In this document: positions 1-8,152 of the stretch, one piece after another | Position numbering within the stretch: position 1 is the stretch's first letter | Layout: each line of letters opens with the position of its first letter | Notes under the pieces: model-generated | The model's input: only the letters and a program-made list of their open reading frames with translations | What the model was told of the DNA's origin: nothing | Database searches by the model: none | Made by a program: the position numbers and the translations under genes | Assembly: GCA_035942915.1 (NCBI GenBank) | Contig: DASZCR010000315.1 | Location: 1 to 8,152, forward strand | Reading direction: 5' to 3' | Length of the DNA: 8,152 bases | Source of the DNA: DASZCR01 sp035942915 | GTDB lineage: Bacteria > Acidobacteriota > Blastocatellia > Pyrinomonadales > Pyrinomonadaceae

Positions 1-194
1 CCGTCCTCGCCAAGACCTACCGCGACGCGCTCATGCGCGAGTACGACGCGCAGTTCCCCGAATACGGCTTCGCACGCCACGTCGGCTACGGCACCCGCGA
101 CCACTGGGCCGCCCTCAAGGCCCGCGGCTGCTGCCCGATTCATCGACGCAGCTTTCGCGGCGTGCTCCCCGAAGAAGAAGCGGGCGACGAGTAG
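1..194 (+). CDS. rnhB: Ribonuclease HII, C-terminal part (5' end outside window)
   Basis: RNase HII cuts the RNA strand of RNA-DNA hybrids and starts removal of single ribonucleotides from DNA in the cytoplasm. Only the last 63 residues are here, read in the frame that starts at base 3 and stopping at TAG 192-194. The fragment opens with VLAKTYRDALM, matching the family's AKVxRD segment whose Asp (visible residue 8) is the last of the four metal-binding carboxylates. It continues with PEYGFARHVGYGT and the late PIHRRSF motif, in the order and spacing of bacterial RNase HII. The other catalytic residues lie upstream of the window. The tail after RRSF is short and acidic, as is common. The next gene on the same strand begins about 60-70 bases later with no terminator between, so read-through is possible. 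A perfect palindrome, GACGCGCGTC, lies just after the stop at 195-204; I assign it no role. The family assignment is secure, although it rests on a fragment. Confidence 0.88.
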   Translation, partial: VLAKTYRDALMREYDAQFPEYGFARHVGYGTRDHWAALKARGCCPIHRRSFRGVLPEEEAGDE

Positions 195-265
195 GACGCG
201 CGTCTGCGACTGCTGCTGCGGTTGACCCTCTATCCTTTATCCAGTGAAGGAGCTTGGCGAGCGTT

Positions 266-1417
266 TTGCACATCGCAATTGACGCGCACGCGGTTGGGAC
301 GGGGCTTGCGGGCAACGAGACTTACGCGGCCAGTCTGGTCGAGGCGCTGGCCGAGATTGACCGCGAGAACCGCTACACGCTCTACGTCACAAAGCGCGAA
401 GCCGAAGAACGCTTTCGCGGGCGCTGGCCTAACTTCGGCGTGCGCCGGACGCTGCCGCACTCGCCTCTGGTGCGCGTCCCGCTGACGCTCTCTTTCGAGT
501 TGCGGCGTCGCCCTGTAGACCTCCTCCACGTGCAGTACACCGCGCCGCCGCTTGCGCCCTGTCCCGTCGTCGCCACCATCCACGACCTCGCCTTCGAGCA
601 CATCCCCGAAACTTTCAAACGGCGCAGTTGGATGCAGATGCGGCTCACCGTGCGTCGGACGGCACGCCGGGCGGCGCACATCATCACAGGCTCGGAGTAT
701 TCGCGCCGCGACATCATCGAGACCTACGGCCTCGCGCCGGAACGTGTGACGGTCATACCGGCGGCCGCTGCGCCGCACTTTCGTCCGGCATCCGACGAGG
801 AGCAGGCGCGCGTGCGCCGCAAATACGGGCTTGAAGGCGACTACGTATTAGCGGTCGGCTCCATCCAGCCGCGCAAGAATCTGGTGCGGCTGCTGCGCGC
901 CTATGCAGACTTGCGCCGCGCGCGCGCACAGGATAAGCTGCCCAAACTTGTCCTGGTAGGAAAAAAGGCTTGGCTCTACGGCGAAACTCTCCGCGCCGTC
1001 GAACGTGAGAACTTAAGCGACCACACGATCTTTACAGGCTATGTGCCGACGGCCGACCTGCCCGCGTTGTACACGGCGGCGCTCTGCTTCGTCTATCCTT
1101 CTTACTTCGAGGGGTTCGGACTGCCGCCGCTTGAAGCGATGCAGTGCGGGACGCCGGTGCTGACCGGCAACCTGACGAGTCTGCCGGAGGTGGTCGGCGA
1201 TGCCGGTCTGACAGTCAACCCGTTTGACGAGACGGCGCTCGGCAACGCACTGTCGCGTTTGATAGACGACCCTGAGTTGCGCTCGACTCTACGGCTCAAA
1301 GGTTTCGAGCGGGCGCGCACTTTTAATTGGCGCGAGACGGCGCGCATGACTTTGCAGGCTTACCACAGAGCGACAGGAGGAAGGGGATGGTTAGGAGGGA
1401 TGACGGATGAGGGATGA
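266..1417 (+). CDS. Glycosyltransferase family 4 (GT-B fold), surface polysaccharide type
   Basis: Probably transfers a sugar, perhaps mannose or a related hexose, from a nucleotide-sugar donor to a growing surface glycan at the inner face of the cytoplasmic membrane. Numbered from TTG 266 (383 residues), the N-terminal acceptor domain opens with HIAIDAHAVGTG and covers about residues 1-190, with HDLAFEHIPE near 106-115. The C-terminal donor domain starts at VGSIQPRKNL (about 197-206), which holds the Arg-Lys pair that contacts the donor phosphates. It continues to the GT4 E-x7-E motif EGFGLPPLE (Glu 282 and Glu 290), followed by GTPVLTGNLTSLPEV. Start choice: TTG 254 is also in frame, but it lies 1 base after the GGAG at 249-252, too close for that site to serve it. 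TTG 266 gives the usual MHIAID start, although the spacing from GGAG is long (13). An in-frame stop at 245-247 excludes anything earlier. The last residues are encoded by a heptamer repeat array, so the C-terminus GGMTDEG looks repeat-derived. Donor and acceptor sugars cannot be told. Confidence 0.9.
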   Translation: MHIAIDAHAVGTGLAGNETYAASLVEALAEIDRENRYTLYVTKREAEERFRGRWPNFGVRRTLPHSPLVRVPLTLSFELRRRPVDLLHVQYTAPPLAPCPVVATIHDLAFEHIPETFKRRSWMQMRLTVRRTARRAAHIITGSEYSRRDIIETYGLAPERVTVIPAAAAPHFRPASDEEQARVRRKYGLEGDYVLAVGSIQPRKNLVRLLRAYADLRRARAQDKLPKLVLVGKKAWLYGETLRAVERENLSDHTIFTGYVPTADLPALYTAALCFVYPSYFEGFGLPPLEAMQCGTPVLTGNLTSLPEVVGDAGLTVNPFDETALGNALSRLIDDPELRSTLRLKGFERARTFNWRETARMTLQAYHRATGGRGWLGGMTDEG

Positions 1418-1488
1418 GGGATGAAATAAAAGACAGAGGATGTCTTTCTTCTTCGTCCCTCATCTCTCATCTCTCATCCCTCATCCCT
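1396..1488 (+). repeat. Inverted pair of heptamer tandem-repeat arrays forming a long hairpin
   Basis: Left array, 1396-1424: AGGGATG, ACGGATG, AGGGATG, AGGGATG, then A. Right array, 1457-1488: CCCTCAT, CTCTCAT, CTCTCAT, CCCTCAT, CCCT, the reverse complement type. Pairing 1397-1424 with 1460-1487 gives 28 positions: 25 Watson-Crick, two that are G-U wobbles in plus-strand RNA, and one C-C mismatch. Inside, AAAGACA (1429-1435) and TGTCTTT (1441-1447) form a second perfect 7-base-pair stem with a 5-base loop. There is no T-run after the structure, so it is not a standard terminator. The left arm codes for the end of the first glycosyltransferase and holds its stop codon (1415-1417). The right arm ends 4 bases before the first ATG of the next gene. 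It recalls the heptameric short tandem repeats known in heterocystous cyanobacteria, but its family here is unknown. Confidence 0.85.
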
Positions 1489-1495
1489 GTTGATG

Positions 1496-2683
1496 ATGCG
1501 AATAGCCATCCTGGGTACAAGGGGCGTGCCCGCCAGCTACGGCGGCTTCGAGACTTTCGCCGAGCAGCTTTCGACGCGACTCGTCGCGCGCGGCCACGAG
1601 GTCACGGTTTACTGCCGCGCGCACTACGTCTCGCCGCGCCAGCTTGAATACAAGGGCGTCCGTCTCAAGGTGCTGCCCACCATTCGCCACAAGTACTTCG
1701 ACACGGTTGTTCATGCCTTCCTTTCCGCGCTCGACGCGGCCGCGCGCCGCTACGATGCGGCGCTCATCTGCAACGCCGCCAACGCCCCCTTCGCGCCCAT
1801 CCTCCGCCTGACGGGCAAGCCCGTCGCCATCAACGTCGATGGTCTCGAACATAAACGCCGGAAGTGGAATCGGATGGGGCGCGGTTACTACCTGCTGGCC
1901 GAGCGGCTCGCCGTCTGGCTGCCGAACGTGACGGTGACGGACGCGCGCGTCATTCAAGACTATTATCTTGCGCGTTACAACGCCGCTTCCACGATGATTG
2001 CCTACGGCGCAGAGGTCGAGCGACGCACAGACCGCACGGCCGTCAGGCAATGGGGCGTCGAGCCGAACCGCTACGTGCTCTACGTCTCACGTCTCGAACC
2101 TGAGAACAACGCGTCGATGGTCATCGAAGCCTTCAAGCGCGTCCGCACGCCGCACAAGCTGCTGATAGTCGGCGACGCGCCTTACGCGCACGAGTACATC
2201 CGCGAGTTGCGTGCGCTGGCGCGACGCGACCGCCGCATCGTCTTCACGGGCTTCGTCTTCGGCGACGCCTACCGCGCACTTCAGCAGAACGCTTACTGCT
2301 ACGTCCACGCCACCGAGGTCGGCGGCACACACCCGGCGCTTCTGGAAGCGATGGGCTACGGCAACTGTGTGCTGACGCTCGACACGCCGGAGAACGTCGA
2401 GGCCGTCGGCGAAGCCGCCATCCCTTACTCCGACACGAAAGACCTCGAAGGCAAACTCCAACGCGTGCTGAGAGACGGCGCGATTGTCAATCAATATCGC
2501 CAGCGCGCGCAGCAACGCGTGCGCGAACGCTACGACTGGGAGCACGTCGTTGACCGCTACGAAGAGCTCTTCGCGCGCATCGCCGGTCTCGACTCACCGG
2601 CGCGTCCCGCGACCGAAGAGGAGCAGCCCTCGCAACACACGCTCGCCGAGACGGCCGAACGCGAAGCCATCAAAAAACACTAG
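1496..2683 (+). CDS. DUF1972/GT4 glycosyltransferase, rhamnosyltransferase-like
   Basis: A GT-B glycosyltransferase of the group that joins an N-terminal DUF1972 domain to a GT4 donor domain. Characterised relatives are capsule and S-layer glycan rhamnosyltransferases such as WchF and WsaD. Numbered from ATG 1496 (395 residues), it opens with RIAILGTRGVPASYGGFETF, the DUF1972 hallmark with its glycine-rich YGGFE loop. NVDGLEHKRRKW lies near 114-125. The donor domain begins near YVLYVSRLEPENN (about 193-205) and reaches HATEVGGTHPALLEAMGYG, where Glu 274 and Glu 284 stand where simpler GT4 enzymes have E-x7-E. The last ~30 residues are polar and probably disordered. Three in-frame starts stand in a row (TTG 1490, ATG 1493, ATG 1496); the last gives the usual MRIAILGTRG. 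None has a linear Shine-Dalgarno sequence, because the pyrimidine-rich right arm of the heptamer hairpin lies directly before them. It shares a likely operon with the preceding glycosyltransferase and is followed by a terminator. The sugar specificity is inferred from the family only. Confidence 0.92.
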   Translation: MRIAILGTRGVPASYGGFETFAEQLSTRLVARGHEVTVYCRAHYVSPRQLEYKGVRLKVLPTIRHKYFDTVVHAFLSALDAAARRYDAALICNAANAPFAPILRLTGKPVAINVDGLEHKRRKWNRMGRGYYLLAERLAVWLPNVTVTDARVIQDYYLARYNAASTMIAYGAEVERRTDRTAVRQWGVEPNRYVLYVSRLEPENNASMVIEAFKRVRTPHKLLIVGDAPYAHEYIRELRALARRDRRIVFTGFVFGDAYRALQQNAYCYVHATEVGGTHPALLEAMGYGNCVLTLDTPENVEAVGEAAIPYSDTKDLEGKLQRVLRDGAIVNQYRQRAQQRVRERYDWEHVVDRYEELFARIAGLDSPARPATEEEQPSQHTLAETAEREAIKKH

Positions 2684-2704
2684 CGCAAGTTTCAGCCATA
2701 AGTT

Positions 2705-2744
2705 GAGGGGCAGAGGACTTCAACCTCTGCCCCTCTAAATTTTT
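2705..2744 (+). terminator. Intrinsic terminator of the glycosyltransferase block
   Basis: GAGGGGCAGAGG (2705-2716) pairs perfectly with CCTCTGCCCCTC (2724-2735): 12 base pairs around a 7-base loop. TAAATTTTT follows at once (2736-2744). It lies 21 bases after the stop of the second glycosyltransferase and faces the convergent gene that ends at 2763. On the minus strand the same stem has no T-run behind it, so it mainly serves the plus strand. A second small hairpin, CGCCCG-TC-CGGGCG (2745-2758), lies just after the stop of the opposing gene and might help end that transcript, without a T-run. Confidence 0.9.
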
Positions 2745-2762
2745 CGCCCGTCCGGGCGCGGC

Positions 2763-3620
2763 CTACTTGAGCGCCTTGATGTCTGTGGGTCGCGCGAAGA
2801 GGGTTTCGGGGACGGCAAGATTGAAGTCTACCGTCTGGTAGTTGACGCGGCTCGACTGTTGACCGGCGCGGAAGTGGTCTATGACGAACGGGACGTTGAC
2901 GCCGCTGATGCTCAAAAATTGCGCGTAGCGGTCTTCTTCGGCCACCTCGTCGCCCTCTGCGTTCGTCCGTTTGTAGAGCGTCTTCGATGGCAGAAAGCTC
3001 TTCGAGTCGAACTCGAACTCGACGGAGAAGCCGTCCGGGTAGGTGAGACGCACGACCTCGTTGCGTTTAGCAAGCCCTGCCTCACGGCGTCCGACGTACT
3101 TCAGTTCGGCGCCCTCCGTGCGCCACCAACCGCGCAGCACGTTGTCGATGCTCGTCCGCAGGGCGATGCGGAAGTCTCTGGTCTGTGCGGGCGTCGCATC
3201 GAGAATCTTGCGCGCCATGCCATCGAAGAACCAGCCCTTGTCGCCCGTGTAGGTCTGGATGCTCCTGATGCCCTGACCGCGAAACTCCGTCCGCTCGCGG
3301 TCTGGGAAGACCATGTAGTCGATGAAGGTGTTGGGCAGCGTCGCCACACCGTCCTCGAATGGCGTGTAGTAACCGCGCGAGGTGACTGTCCGCACGCCGA
3401 GAAAAGCGGAGCCGCCCATCGCTTCGACGGCGCGTTGCAGGATGGTCTCGGCCTTCTCGTCGCGCTTCGGCGCAGGCTTGACAGGTTCGGCGGCGGCCGT
3501 CGGCGAGGCGGGCGGAGTCTTGTTCGCGTCCTGCGGCGGCGCGGCCGAAGCAGGGAGCGCGAAGAGGACAAGCGCGGGGAGCGCACGGCGGAGAAGGTTG
3601 AAAAAACTTGTCTGACTCAT
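2763..3620 (-). CDS. Exported LolA-like protein of unknown function
   Basis: I do not recognise a characterised gene. The 285-residue product begins with a Sec-type signal peptide: basic RR at 11-12, hydrophobic ALPALVLFALP at 13-23, and an ASA/SAA cleavage site near 24-27 with no lipobox Cys. A Pro/Ala/Lys-rich linker follows (about 28-56). Residues ~57-285 read like the LolA/LppX-type beta-sheet fold of outer-membrane lipoprotein-sorting proteins: an initial helix AETILQRAVEAMGG, then alternating strands with FPDRERTEFRG, YTGDKGWFFDG, VVRLTYPDGFSVEFEFD, a closing segment GVNVPFVIDHF, and a C-terminal FNLAVPETLFARP. Such proteins often bind a lipid or lipoprotein in the periplasm; that role is inference. 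ATG 3620 is chosen because the signal peptide follows directly. No Shine-Dalgarno sequence is present; a promoter-like sequence ends 7 bases before the ATG. It lies downstream of clp but behind that gene's terminator, so it is probably transcribed separately. A true LolA is shorter (about 200 residues) and lacks the Pro-rich linker. Confidence 0.75.
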   Translation of the reverse strand: MSQTSFFNLLRRALPALVLFALPASAAPPQDANKTPPASPTAAAEPVKPAPKRDEKAETILQRAVEAMGGSAFLGVRTVTSRGYYTPFEDGVATLPNTFIDYMVFPDRERTEFRGQGIRSIQTYTGDKGWFFDGMARKILDATPAQTRDFRIALRTSIDNVLRGWWRTEGAELKYVGRREAGLAKRNEVVRLTYPDGFSVEFEFDSKSFLPSKTLYKRTNAEGDEVAEEDRYAQFLSISGVNVPFVIDHFRAGQQSSRVNYQTVDFNLAVPETLFARPTDIKALK

Positions 3621-3627
3621 GTTCGGA

Positions 3628-3657
3628 TTTATAAAACTTCTCGGAGGCGCAAGGCAA
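3628..3657 (-). promoter_or_regulatory. Promoter of the LolA-like gene, probably giving a leaderless mRNA
   Basis: On the minus strand, TTGCCT (3657-3652) and TATAAA (3633-3628) are separated by 18 bases, a fair match to a housekeeping sigma factor promoter. Only 7 bases lie between TATAAA and the A of the ATG (3620). Transcription would therefore start at or within a base or two of the start codon. No Shine-Dalgarno sequence is present at a usable distance, which agrees with a leaderless message. This is inferred from spacing alone. Confidence 0.5.
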
Positions 3658-3691
3658 ACGTCGTCGCCGCGAGGCGGCGCACTGTAAGGAG

Positions 3692-3733
3692 AAAAAGGGC
3701 TTCAACGCGTCTGTACGGTCGCTGAAGCCCCTT
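3692..3733 (-). terminator. Intrinsic terminator of the clp gene
   Basis: On the minus strand GGGCTTCA (3730-3723) pairs with TGAAGCCC (3704-3697) across an 18-base loop, and TTTTT follows directly (3696-3692). One mismatch and two more pairs extend the base of the stem. It lies about 40 bases after the clp stop codon and ahead of the promoter of the LolA-like gene. Further on, CGCCGC-GAG-GCGGCG (3665-3679) forms another short hairpin without a T-run. Confidence 0.85.
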
Positions 3734-3770
3734 ATCGTCTTTCTTCTCTGACTGAGCGGCGGACGCCGGT

Positions 3771-6056
<2,286 letters not shown>

Positions 6057-6096
6057 TGCATGTTCCCCTTAGCGTGACCGGCAGGAGCAGAGCGAG

Positions 6097-6110
6097 AGGT
6101 TCTTGAACCT
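6097..6110. promoter_or_regulatory. Short palindrome upstream of clp, possible operator
   Basis: AGGTTC and GAACCT are perfect inverted arms separated by TT, about 40 bases before the clp start codon and inside any leader RNA from the upstream promoter candidates. It matches neither the CIRCE nor the CtsR consensus. It could be a regulator site or chance; a 6-2-6 palindrome in a 360-base gap is only mildly surprising. Confidence 0.25.
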
Positions 6111-6286
6111 ACGAGTCTTCAACTACGGCCTGTTCAAAAATACGTTCGGCAGCGAATTTCAGTTCTTTTGGCGGCTCATCGAGCAACTCAAGACTGTCTG
6201 AAATTGAGCGCCTCCGTTCGGCTTTCGTTTAGATGCGAGGCGACCGAAGGCCGTTCGCCCGTCGTGGTTTCGGACACTTCGATCAT
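6109..6286 (-). other. Two overlapping short reading frames, possible small gene or remnant
   Basis: ATG 6286 opens a 32-codon frame (starting MIEVSETTTGERPS, ending NFRQS, stop TGA 6190-6188). The +1 frame then stays open to TAG 6111-6109 and reads like a real protein: SLELLDEPPKELKFAAERIF, then EQAVVEDS. That second frame could start by itself at an ATT (6204), with GGAGG (6215-6211) 6 bases before it, or be joined to the first by a +1 slip at TCT TGA. Third-codon-position GC in the second frame is about 40 percent by my count, well below the neighbouring genes, which argues against a native, well-expressed gene. I recognise no family. It may be a remnant or chance. Confidence 0.15.
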
Positions 6287-6301
6287 ACCACAGCGAGCGG
6301 T

Positions 6302-6318
6302 AGCAAATTTGCTGCCAA
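6302..6318 (-). promoter_or_regulatory. Sigma-54-like promoter upstream of clp
   Basis: On the minus strand TTGGCA (6318-6313) and TTGCT (6306-6302) give the -24 GG and -12 GC pairs exactly 10 bases apart, the invariant spacing of sigma-54 promoters. Against the consensus TGGCACG-N4-TTGC the match is TGGCA, two mismatches, then TTGC, so 9 of 11 positions. Transcription would start near 6291 and give clp a leader of about 235 bases. The same bases form a perfect 12-base palindrome, AGCAAATTTGCT (6302-6313), so an operator is the main alternative reading. No activator gene is visible. Confidence 0.4.
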
Positions 6319-6343
6319 CACCAGAGAAGGAGAAAGGGAAAGC

Positions 6344-6393
6344 AAAAAGGCAAAAGTCGGGAAGCCGTCGAGCGGCCTTCCACTTTTGCCTTT
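6344..6393 (-). terminator. Intrinsic terminator of groEL
   Basis: On the minus strand AAAGGCAAAAGT (6393-6382) pairs perfectly with ACTTTTGCCTTT (6357-6346), 12 base pairs. The enclosed part is itself paired (GGAAG with CTTCC, CCG with CGG) around a CTCGA loop. The T-run of the 3' arm continues through 6344 (CCTTTTTGC). It lies 22 bases after the groEL stop, so groEL is probably transcribed alone and clp needs its own promoter. Confidence 0.9.
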
Positions 6394-6415
6394 GACCCTT
6401 CGACTGTTGCTTTCT

Positions 6416-8044
<1,629 letters not shown>

Positions 8045-8073
8045 TATGGTTTCTCCCTCGATGGAATGTTGAT

Positions 8074-8109
8074 GAGGTAATCAGTAGTTAACTGACTACA
8101 TGATTACTC
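8074..8109. promoter_or_regulatory. Imperfect dyad upstream of groEL, candidate operator
   Basis: GAGGTAATCAGTAGT (8074-8088) and ACTACATGATTACTC (8095-8109) are inverted repeats: 14 bases of each arm pair, with one single-base bulge on each side, around TAACTG. A perfect AGTTAACT palindrome (8086-8093) sits near the centre. It begins 30 bases before the groEL GTG, where a promoter or operator is expected. It has no resemblance to CIRCE (TTAGCACTC-N9-GAGTGCTAA). No T-run follows in either direction, so a terminator is unlikely. I see no clear -35/-10 pair. It may instead regulate a divergent plus-strand gene starting at ATG 8100 or 8112. Confidence 0.55.
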
Positions 8110-8152
8110 TGATGCGGTGGCGTCGGCGCGCACGCGCGACGAACGGCCGACC
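8110..8152. other. Window edge, coding state undecided
   Basis: Only 43 bases remain. On the plus strand a frame is open from ATG 8100 or 8112 (MRWRRRARATNGR) to the edge. On the minus strand a frame ending in TAA 8106-8104 would give a C-terminus reading VGRSSRVRADATASE. Neither has a Shine-Dalgarno sequence or a recognisable motif, and the stretch is too short to choose. The minus-strand reading does not resemble the end of GroES. Confidence 0.2.

Larger units (their letters stand above)
6057..6415. other. 359-base gap between groEL and clp
   Basis: From the groEL side it holds the groEL terminator (6344-6393), a sigma-54-like promoter (6302-6318), a TGGTATGAT extended -10-like sequence on the minus strand (TATGAT at 6287-6282), two short minus-strand reading frames (6188-6286 and 6109-6204), a perfect AGGTTC-TT-GAACCT palindrome (6097-6110) about 40 bases before the clp ATG, and the clp ribosome-binding site. 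It is visibly less GC-rich than the genes on either side. No full-length gene is convincing here on either strand. Confidence 0.7.

Noticed and set aside
195..265. Promoter between rnhB and the first glycosyltransferase (TTGACC near 223)
   Set aside because: No -10-like hexamer stands at an acceptable distance, and the genes are close enough for read-through.
1396..1488. Heptamer arrays as a CRISPR array or terminator
   Set aside because: The units are 7 bases without spacers, and no T-run follows the hairpin, so neither reading holds.
1414..1647. 77-codon plus-strand frame starting ATGAGGG at the end of the first glycosyltransferase
   Set aside because: The ATG comes from the heptamer repeat, and most of the frame overlaps the well-supported second glycosyltransferase in a different frame.
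2859..3725. 288-codon open frame on the plus strand over the LolA-like gene
   Set aside because: It runs through the clp terminator, has shadow composition and competes with a minus-strand product that has a clear signal peptide.
6159..6383. 74-codon minus-strand frame in the groEL-clp gap
   Set aside because: Its start lies inside the groEL terminator hairpin and the product has no family likeness; another frame in the same place reads more like protein.
8045..8152. CIRCE operator before groEL
   Set aside because: Searched by eye for TTAGCACTC and GAGTGCTAA on both strands; neither is present. The dyad at 8074-8109 is unrelated.

Overview
This is a GC-rich bacterial chromosome segment holding six genes in two convergent blocks. 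No phage, plasmid, transposase, tRNA, rRNA or CRISPR sequence was seen. GroEL of the bacterial type, a ClpA-type AAA+ unfoldase, a signal-peptide-bearing LolA-like protein and envelope glycosyltransferases point to a Gram-negative-type bacterium. The style (GC-rich, GTG/TTG starts, heptamer repeats of the GGGATGA type between genes) reminded me of Acidobacteriota. That assignment is inference from memory of the style, not something the sequence proves.

Plus-strand block (1-2744): the 3' end of rnhB (RNase HII), then two GT-B fold glycosyltransferases of the GT4 type. The second has the N-terminal signature of the DUF1972 rhamnosyltransferase-like group. The block ends in a strong intrinsic terminator. 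Between the two glycosyltransferase genes lies an inverted pair of heptamer-repeat arrays. It overlaps the end of the first gene and runs almost to the start codon of the second. The two enzymes probably build successive linkages of a surface polysaccharide; rnhB is probably only an upstream neighbour.

Minus-strand block (8044 down to 2763): groEL, a 359-base gap, a 761-residue two-ring Clp ATPase, and an exported LolA-like protein of unknown role. groEL and clp each have their own intrinsic terminator, so they are probably separate transcription units. The LolA-like gene has its own promoter-like sequence so close to its ATG that a leaderless mRNA is likely. groEL and clp put a folding machine beside an unfolding machine, a protein quality-control pair. 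No groES lies directly next to groEL and no CIRCE operator precedes it; a different imperfect dyad sits there.

Most worth a second look: (1) the Clp ATPase keeps all ATPase motifs and a ClpP-docking-type LGF loop but has lost the pore-loop tyrosine in both rings; (2) the heptamer hairpin between the glycosyltransferase genes, which could carry a Shine-Dalgarno sequence to a start codon that otherwise lacks one; (3) a GG-N10-GC sigma-54-like promoter upstream of clp; (4) the non-CIRCE dyad upstream of groEL. I see nothing that amounts to a clearly new multi-gene system.
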